A stretch of 64,000 nucleotides of DNA from assembly GCF_041595635.1 (NCBI RefSeq), contig NZ_JBFHJW010000016.1:1-64000 (forward strand), written 5' to 3'. The notes below the pieces were generated by a model. It ran no database searches and was not told where the DNA came from. It saw nothing but the letters and a program-made list of their open reading frames with translations. The position numbers and the translations under genes are program-made. This DNA comes from Labilibaculum sp041595635. Its GTDB lineage: Bacteria; Bacteroidota; Bacteroidia; Bacteroidales; Marinifilaceae. Shown piece by piece: positions 59,603-64,000 of the stretch (the first letter of the stretch is position 1; each line of letters begins with the position of its first letter).

Positions 59603-60824
59603 CTCCATCGAAAATGATATTGTAGCTTTCCCAGAATTTTTTATCATATGGTATGTTTTCATAGTAAGCTCTTTTAGCTATAACTTCCGGATTTGTTGTG
59701 TTTATTTTAGTGATTAGCATTTCGGTATTAATATCCACATTTGTAATTTCTTGAGTCTTTTTATCTTCTATTTCATGATGTCGTTTATAGCTTACATAGC
59801 TCAAATAATACCTTCCTGAATGTTCCTTATAGGTAACACTAAAATCGTACTCAATTCGAATAGGTTTCCATTTTTGTCGTTCCTCGTTCACGTAAAAACT
59901 TCTTCCTTGCGATGAATAATTGCTTGCTACCACGTGTGTTTCGTTTTTAATTACGGCAAAATCTTTAATTTTAATGTAAATTTTTCCCGAATATTCTTTG
60001 GCGTAGTAATCACCTGTATTGCTTAGTATAGGTCGTTTGCTTTTATAGCTAATTACCCAAATTGAATCATTTTCATATTCACTAATCTGTTCCAATTTCA
60101 GATCGTAAAAGTCTAGATGATTTTTGTTGAGAATATTGCCTCGTCCCCGCACAATGTCCATTTCTAATAATTCATCCAAATAGGTAGAGCCATCGGCAAG
60201 AGAGCTAGTTTCAAAGTTTTTTCGGACTTGTAAAAATTTATAGCCACGTTCTTTAAAAACGTCGTAAGCATCGGCTCGCTGATAGCCTTTTTCGTCGTAG
60301 ATGCGAATAGCAGCTTCACGCAAGCGATTTAGTTCGCTGTTCTCGAATTTTTCAGATCGATAGTACACATCGTAATTAAAAGGCGTTTGCAGGTAATTAT
60401 GGGGAATTCGTTCAATTGCAGTTCTGATTCTCTTTTTTAAAACCAATGATTCTGCCGTGACTTCCACTTCTGCAATGCTGTAGTTTTTAGCCGTAAGTGT
60501 AATTCGTAAGGTATCTTCCTGTATGCAATCTCTTATCTTATTTGTGAAGCTAGAAAATCCTACGGCGGAAACTTGTATTGTTTTATCAATTAAATTGCCA
60601 GGAATTTTCAATTCAAAAACGCCATCTATATTTGATGCTGCGCCAATAAAAGAACCCACTACTCCAATGTTGGCAAATGGAATGGCTTCCTTATTGTGAT
60701 CGCTTGTTAGTTTTCCTACAATCCGAATTAATTTTATGTTTTCATTGGAAGGCTTGTTTTCCTGTGCTTTAATCGAAAAACTTATCGCAATAGATGCGAG
60801 TAATAGAATAATATATTTTTGCAT
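59598..60824 (-). CDS. Exported protein with carboxypeptidase-D regulatory-like domain
   Basis: A 408-residue protein with a signal peptide (MQKYIILLLASIAISFSIKA). Residues about 25-120 form a CarboxypepD_reg-like beta-sandwich (IVGKLTSDHNKEAIPFANIG, DGVFELKIPGNLIDK, LRITLTAKNY). A large beta-rich C-terminal region of unknown family follows, with Y-rich strands (IPHNYLQTPFNYDVYYRSEK). Similar exported proteins occur near outer-membrane receptor systems in Bacteroidota and may be assembly or surface factors. I chose ATG 60824 because the longer frame starts with a non-signal hydrophobic stretch. No receptor genes adjoin it. Confidence 0.65.
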   Translation of the reverse strand: MQKYIILLLASIAISFSIKAQENKPSNENIKLIRIVGKLTSDHNKEAIPFANIGVVGSFIGAASNIDGVFELKIPGNLIDKTIQVSAVGFSSFTNKIRDCIQEDTLRITLTAKNYSIAEVEVTAESLVLKKRIRTAIERIPHNYLQTPFNYDVYYRSEKFENSELNRLREAAIRIYDEKGYQRADAYDVFKERGYKFLQVRKNFETSSLADGSTYLDELLEMDIVRGRGNILNKNHLDFYDLKLEQISEYENDSIWVISYKSKRPILSNTGDYYAKEYSGKIYIKIKDFAVIKNETHVVASNYSSQGRSFYVNEERQKWKPIRIEYDFSVTYKEHSGRYYLSYVSYKRHHEIEDKKTQEITNVDINTEMLITKINTTNPEVIAKRAYYENIPYDKKFWESYNIIFDGE

Positions 60825-61121
60825 AATTTGGTGCATTTTTAGAATGATTAAAAGTAAAAACTGCTGCAATCAATCAATTTCCTTGCCATAAAAATAGAAT
60901 TTCTTCTTCCATTCTATATCAATGTAAATTAATTGCACACTACAAAGATATGTTTATGATAGGCATAGGAAAGAAAATGAAAGGCTTTTCATGATAAAAA
61001 ATGTTAATTTTTAATTGTTGGGTTTATTTTTTGTTGAATTAAAAATATCTTCGTTTACTTTATATGCTTAAATATAATCATACCTAACTGGTATCGTAAA
61101 TTCTTTAAAAATAGTGATCCT

Positions 61122-61808
61122 ATGAAAAAACAAATTATTATACTGTCAATGCTTCCTTTTTTTCTGATATCCTGTGTCGTTTCTAAGAAAAAATATGAAG
61201 AATTGGAATATGCAAAACGCAGAAGTGATGCTAAAGTTATTGCCCTTGATAAAGAGAATTTAAAGAAAGGGAAGGACATTGCCGAATTGAACTCGCAATT
61301 GGATCTAACACTAGCTGAATACAACGAAATGAAAAATAGCATGTCGGAAAGCAATGCCAAAAAAAATACTGAAATAGATGATTTGAGTACTGAATTGATG
61401 GGACTTGCCTCGGATACAACAGAGCTTAAAGTTCGCTTGATGGAAACCTTAGATAAGTACAATTCGGCTTTAAATGTGAATGATGAAAATAATGCTAAAA
61501 TCTCTGCTTTGTTAAACCAGATTGAAGATTTAAGAACAGAATCAGGCAATTTGAGTCGGGAACTGAACACAGCGAATACAGAAGTTGAATGGCAGAAAAA
61601 GAAGATCACTACCGAACTTCAAAAAAATCAGGATGTAATTTCTGTGAAGGATAAGCAGATTGAAAACTTAAAAGCTGAGATCGCCGAAAAAGATGGTAAG
61701 TTGGGCTGGTTAAGAAAGATAAAAGACGAGAATGAGGCTGAAATTGAAAAGTTAACGAACCAGGTGAAATTATATAAGAAAGAGTACGAAAAAGCAATTT
61801 CGAAATAA
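61122..61808 (+). CDS. Coiled-coil lipoprotein
   Basis: A 228-residue lipoprotein. Signal peptide and lipobox are MKKQIIILSMLPFFLISC, lipidated at Cys18. Almost all the rest is one or two long coiled coils with heptad repeats (KKKYEELEYAKRRSDAKVI, LNSQLDLTLAEYNEMKNSM, IENLKAEIAEKDGKLGWL). No OmpA-like or other globular domain follows, so this is a pure rod. Such proteins may link envelope layers. It is 22 bases upstream of the methyltransferase gene. Confidence 0.75.
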   Translation: MKKQIIILSMLPFFLISCVVSKKKYEELEYAKRRSDAKVIALDKENLKKGKDIAELNSQLDLTLAEYNEMKNSMSESNAKKNTEIDDLSTELMGLASDTTELKVRLMETLDKYNSALNVNDENNAKISALLNQIEDLRTESGNLSRELNTANTEVEWQKKKITTELQKNQDVISVKDKQIENLKAEIAEKDGKLGWLRKIKDENEAEIEKLTNQVKLYKKEYEKAISK

Positions 61809-61829
61809 AGCTAAGAAAGAGAATAGGTT

Positions 61830-62441
61830 ATGAGTGAGATGTGGAACAAGCGCTACGCCGAAACAAAATACATTTATGGCGAGAATGTAAATGTTTTTTT
61901 TAAACAGCAATTAGATCAACTTACACCAGGATATTTGCTATTGCCAGGTGAAGGAGAAGGGCGTAATGCCACTTATGCCGCGAAAAGTTGGAAGGTTGAT
62001 GCATTTGATTACAGCAAACAAGCGGTAGAAAATTCAAAGGCCTTTTTTTCTGCACGCGGAGTGGAGGTAAATATGTATGAGGCCAGTATTCTCGATCATC
62101 CTTTGCAAACTGCTAAATATGACGCCATTGGTCTTTTGTTTCTGCACCTTAATCAAGAACAACGAGCGGTGGCACATTCTTTTATGATTGATGCATTAAA
62201 ACCAGGTGGTATTATTTTAATGGAGGTGTTTTCGAAAAAGCAAATTACGCGAACTACTGGAGGTCCAAAAAATGCCGATTGGCTTTATGATGTGAATGAT
62301 ATTCGTAGGGATTTTTCGGAATTGGATTTTTTACATTTAGAAGAGGTGGAGACGAATCTTTCGGAAGGACCTTTGCACAACGGTAAAGCTATGGTTATTC
62401 GTTTCGTTGGAAGAAAAAGAATACCCAAATGTTTTGATTAA
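61830..62441 (+). CDS. SAM-dependent methyltransferase, TehB/thiopurine-type
   Basis: A 203-residue class I methyltransferase. It starts MWNKRYAETKYIYGENVN, an N-terminal marker of this group, then has the SAM site LLPGEGEGRNATYAA, the acidic motif VDAFDYSKQAVENSKA and a second strand region YDAIGLLFLHLN. Substrates of the TehB/TPMT/DUF-type group include tellurite-like oxyanions, thiols or small molecules; none can be assigned. It lies between the coiled-coil lipoprotein and a small membrane protein, with no evident shared role. Confidence 0.85.
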   Translation: MSEMWNKRYAETKYIYGENVNVFFKQQLDQLTPGYLLLPGEGEGRNATYAAKSWKVDAFDYSKQAVENSKAFFSARGVEVNMYEASILDHPLQTAKYDAIGLLFLHLNQEQRAVAHSFMIDALKPGGIILMEVFSKKQITRTTGGPKNADWLYDVNDIRRDFSELDFLHLEEVETNLSEGPLHNGKAMVIRFVGRKRIPKCFD

Positions 62442-62464
62442 GTAATTGTGAATATTTAGCTTTG
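62433..62464 (+). promoter_or_regulatory. Promoter with a start codon almost at the transcription start
   Basis: TTTG at 62433-62436, 20 bases, then TAGCTTTG at 62457-62464 is a good Bacteroidota promoter. The next gene's ATG is at 62470, only five bases after the -7 element, which would make a leaderless or near-leaderless mRNA. Confidence 0.6.
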
Positions 62465-62469
62465 CACAC

Positions 62470-62868
62470 ATGTATGTTCTATTAATTTTACTTGTAGTTT
62501 TTGCTGTAATAGCAATGCTAAGCACTTATTTCGGGCAGCGTTTGAAATCCAAAGGCACTGATGAATTGACTAGCAAGAGTGCACCTGAGCCAGTAGAAGA
62601 GTGTTGCGGTGCTCATGAGGTCTGTGAAACAGATTTGCTGCTTAAAATGTCCGAGGAAATCATTTACTACGAAGATGAAGAACTTGATGTTTATAAGAAT
62701 TTTGAGGAAAACGATTTTAACGACGATCAGATTGATGAGTTTAGAGAAGTTCTTTATAGTTTGAAAGAAAATGAAATAGAAGCTTGGCTTCATAGTTTAG
62801 AATTACGACACATTAAACTTCCTTCAATTATTAAATCGGAACTGGTCTTTATGTTGGTAAAGAATTAG
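62470..62868 (+). CDS. Membrane-anchored acidic hypothetical protein
   Basis: A 132-residue protein. One N-terminal membrane helix (YVLLILLVVFAVIAMLSTYF) is followed by a linker with a Cys cluster (EECCGAHEVCE) and an acidic helical C-terminal part (DVYKNFEENDFNDDQIDEFR, then HSLELRHIKLPSIIKSELVF). I do not recognise a named family; it resembles small Bacteroidota proteins of unknown role. The cysteines may bind metal. The promoter is so close to the ATG that it could be leaderless. It precedes the helicase gene by 178 bases. Confidence 0.6.
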   Translation: MYVLLILLVVFAVIAMLSTYFGQRLKSKGTDELTSKSAPEPVEECCGAHEVCETDLLLKMSEEIIYYEDEELDVYKNFEENDFNDDQIDEFREVLYSLKENEIEAWLHSLELRHIKLPSIIKSELVFMLVKN

Positions 62869-63018
62869 TTAAAAAGATCTTAGGTATTCATGCATCTAGC
62901 TTTGAAAGTGTGTGAAAAATTTCTGTTCGTACTTTCATAATTTAGACAATCTCCAATTTATAAAGTTCCCATAAAAGTATAAAGCTTTAAAAAATAGCTA
63001 AGTTCGTTTTAAAATTTG

Positions 63019-63026
63019 TACCTTTG
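63019..63026 (+). promoter_or_regulatory. -7 promoter element of the DEAD-box helicase gene
   Basis: TACCTTTG followed by CGG matches TAnnTTTG 20 bases before ATG 63047. I see no TTTG at the right distance for -33. Confidence 0.5.
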
Positions 63027-63046
63027 CGGCTCATAAATTTTATAGA

Positions 63047-64000
63047 ATGAATTCATTTGAAAATCTTGGCCTTTCTGAGGCTATCCTAGGAGCAATCAAA
63101 GAGTTAGGCTTCGAAAATCCAACACCTATCCAAGAAAAAGCAATTCCTGTTTTACTGGAAGGAAGATCTGATTTTGTTGGTTTGGCTCAAACTGGAACTG
63201 GGAAAACGGCGGCTTATGGTTTACCTTTGCTCGAATTAATCGAACAAGACGAAAAATTACCACAAGCTTTGATTCTATCCCCTACAAGGGAATTGGGAAT
63301 CCAAATTGCAGACGACTTAAGACTATTTTCTAAAAATATTTTGAATCTTAATGTTGTGAACGTTTATGGCGGCGCTAGCATTGACGATCAAATCCGAAAA
63401 TTAAGGAGAGGAGCACATGTTATTGTTGCTACCCCTGGCCGTCTACTTGATATGATTAGACGTAAAGCAGTAAATCTATCTAAAATTGAATATCTAATTC
63501 TTGATGAAGCAGATGAAATGCTTAACATGGGATTTAAAGAAGATATTGATTCGATTCTTTCTGCTACTTCTGAGGATAAAATAACATGGTTGTTTTCTGC
63601 TACTATGCCTAATGAGGTTCGTAGAATTTCGAAAAACTACATGACCGATCCGGTTGAAGTTACTGTTGGAAAAGCAAATACTTCGAATGTGAATATTTCT
63701 CATCAATACTACTTGCTGAACAATCGTGATCGTTACAATGTTCTAAAAAGGGTGGTTGATTATTACCCAAATATATTCGGAATTGTTTTCTGTCGTACTC
63801 GAAAAGAAACACAGGAAGTGGCTGAGTTATTAATGAAAGACGGATATTCCGCTGACTCTTTACATGGTGACCTTTCTCAGGTTCAGCGTGATAAGGTGAT
63901 GAGAAGTTTTAAGAATAGAACGCTTCAGATCCTAGTTGCAACTGATGTTGCTGCGCGTGGAATTGATGTTGATGATCTTACTCACGTAATTCATTACAAT
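63047..64000 (+). CDS. DEAD-box ATP-dependent RNA helicase (partial)
   Basis: The 3' part is cut by the right edge; 318 codons are visible. Helicase motifs appear in order: Q motif (TPIQEKAI), I (AQTGTGKTAA), Ia (PTRELG), GG (YGGASI), Ib (TPGR), II (LDEADEML), III (FSAT), IV (VFCRTRKETQ), V (ATDVAARGIDVDDL). The C-terminal RecA domain ends at the window limit, so motif VI and any C-terminal RNA-binding extension are not seen. It belongs to the DeaD/CsdA or RhlE group that remodels RNA and ribosomes; which one is not decidable without the C-terminus. A -7 element precedes the start. Confidence 0.92.
   Translation, partial: MNSFENLGLSEAILGAIKELGFENPTPIQEKAIPVLLEGRSDFVGLAQTGTGKTAAYGLPLLELIEQDEKLPQALILSPTRELGIQIADDLRLFSKNILNLNVVNVYGGASIDDQIRKLRRGAHVIVATPGRLLDMIRRKAVNLSKIEYLILDEADEMLNMGFKEDIDSILSATSEDKITWLFSATMPNEVRRISKNYMTDPVEVTVGKANTSNVNISHQYYLLNNRDRYNVLKRVVDYYPNIFGIVFCRTRKETQEVAELLMKDGYSADSLHGDLSQVQRDKVMRSFKNRTLQILVATDVAARGIDVDDLTHVIHYN

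Noticed and set aside
61055..61609. 184-residue minus-strand frame rich in Ser and Phe
   Set aside because: It is the reverse of the coiled-coil lipoprotein gene; the composition mirrors its Glu/Lys codons.

Overview
This is an AT-rich chromosomal window from a member of the Bacteroidota, most likely class Bacteroidia and a marine anaerobe or facultative anaerobe of the Marinilabiliales type. That family-level guess is inference. The evidence is the gene content (BlaI plus an M56 peptidase with TonB domains, a FeoA-FeoB fusion, DUF3276, DUF5606, DUF1573-YajC-YbbR-CoaE, ATP-type PEP carboxykinase, menaquinone genes) and the promoter style (-33 TTTG and -7 TAnnTTTG, with few Shine-Dalgarno sites). 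About 58 protein genes are supported. I see no rRNA, tRNA, CRISPR array, insertion sequence or prophage. Both edges cut a gene: an outer-membrane protein on the left and a DEAD-box helicase on the right.

Layout. 1-4 kb: outer-membrane protein, small membrane protein, and a BlaI repressor/M56 sensor pair behind an operator array. 4-7 kb: 3-methyladenine glycosylase, FKBP lipoprotein, an acetyltransferase and a gene-poor stretch with an orphan 25-codon reading frame. 7.1-10.7 kb: a three-gene NADH-linked [FeFe] hydrogenase. 10.7-19.6 kb: KdsA, RarA, a large TPR protein, a cytidylate-kinase-like protein, an acetyltransferase, an orphan histidine kinase, an HD protein and a small Tat-exported protein. 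19.8-23.5 kb: menA-menC-menE. 23.7-25.1 kb: MsrA and MobA. 25.4-32.7 kb: a sulfur-respiration cluster made of a molybdopterin catalytic subunit, a four-cluster ferredoxin, an NrfD membrane subunit, a split YeeE/YedE sulfur transporter, a secreted rhodanese-fold protein and a FadL-type outer-membrane channel. 32.7-44.8 kb: ATP-grasp protein, PckA, a Xer recombinase, AroQ, pyruvate kinase, a compact DUF4105/acyl-ACP thioesterase/HupE-like operon, and a TPR histidine kinase. 44.1-54.2 kb: LolA, FtsK, a lipoprotein, carbamate kinase plus ornithine carbamoyltransferase, FeoAB and DUF3276. 54.4-64 kb: NusB, DUF1573, YajC, YbbR, CoaE, a DnaJ/TerB protein, DUF5606, an exported carboxypeptidase-regulatory-domain protein, a coiled-coil lipoprotein, a methyltransferase, a membrane-anchored acidic protein and the helicase.

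The genes fit an anaerobic, menaquinone-based metabolism. MenA/C/E supply quinone. MobA helps make the molybdenum cofactor used by the PsrA-like enzyme. The NrfD subunit would link menaquinol to sulfur-compound reduction. The hydrogenase would let NADH and H2 exchange electrons. FeoB supplies ferrous iron for many Fe-S clusters. Carbamate kinase with ornithine carbamoyltransferase could make ATP from citrulline.

The strongest candidate for something undescribed is the sulfur cluster. Its secreted rhodanese-fold protein has Ser where the catalytic Cys should be, and its only cysteine is the last residue of a basic Gly-Gly-Cys tail. That tail resembles the swinging arm of the sulfur carrier SoxY. 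The protein sits between split sulfur-transporter halves and a FadL-type channel gene. Other points worth a second look are the 14-bp-register operator array at blaI, a hydrogenase beta subunit without its usual terminal ferredoxin domains, and a 5'-leader motif shared by the FadL gene and an orphan short reading frame.
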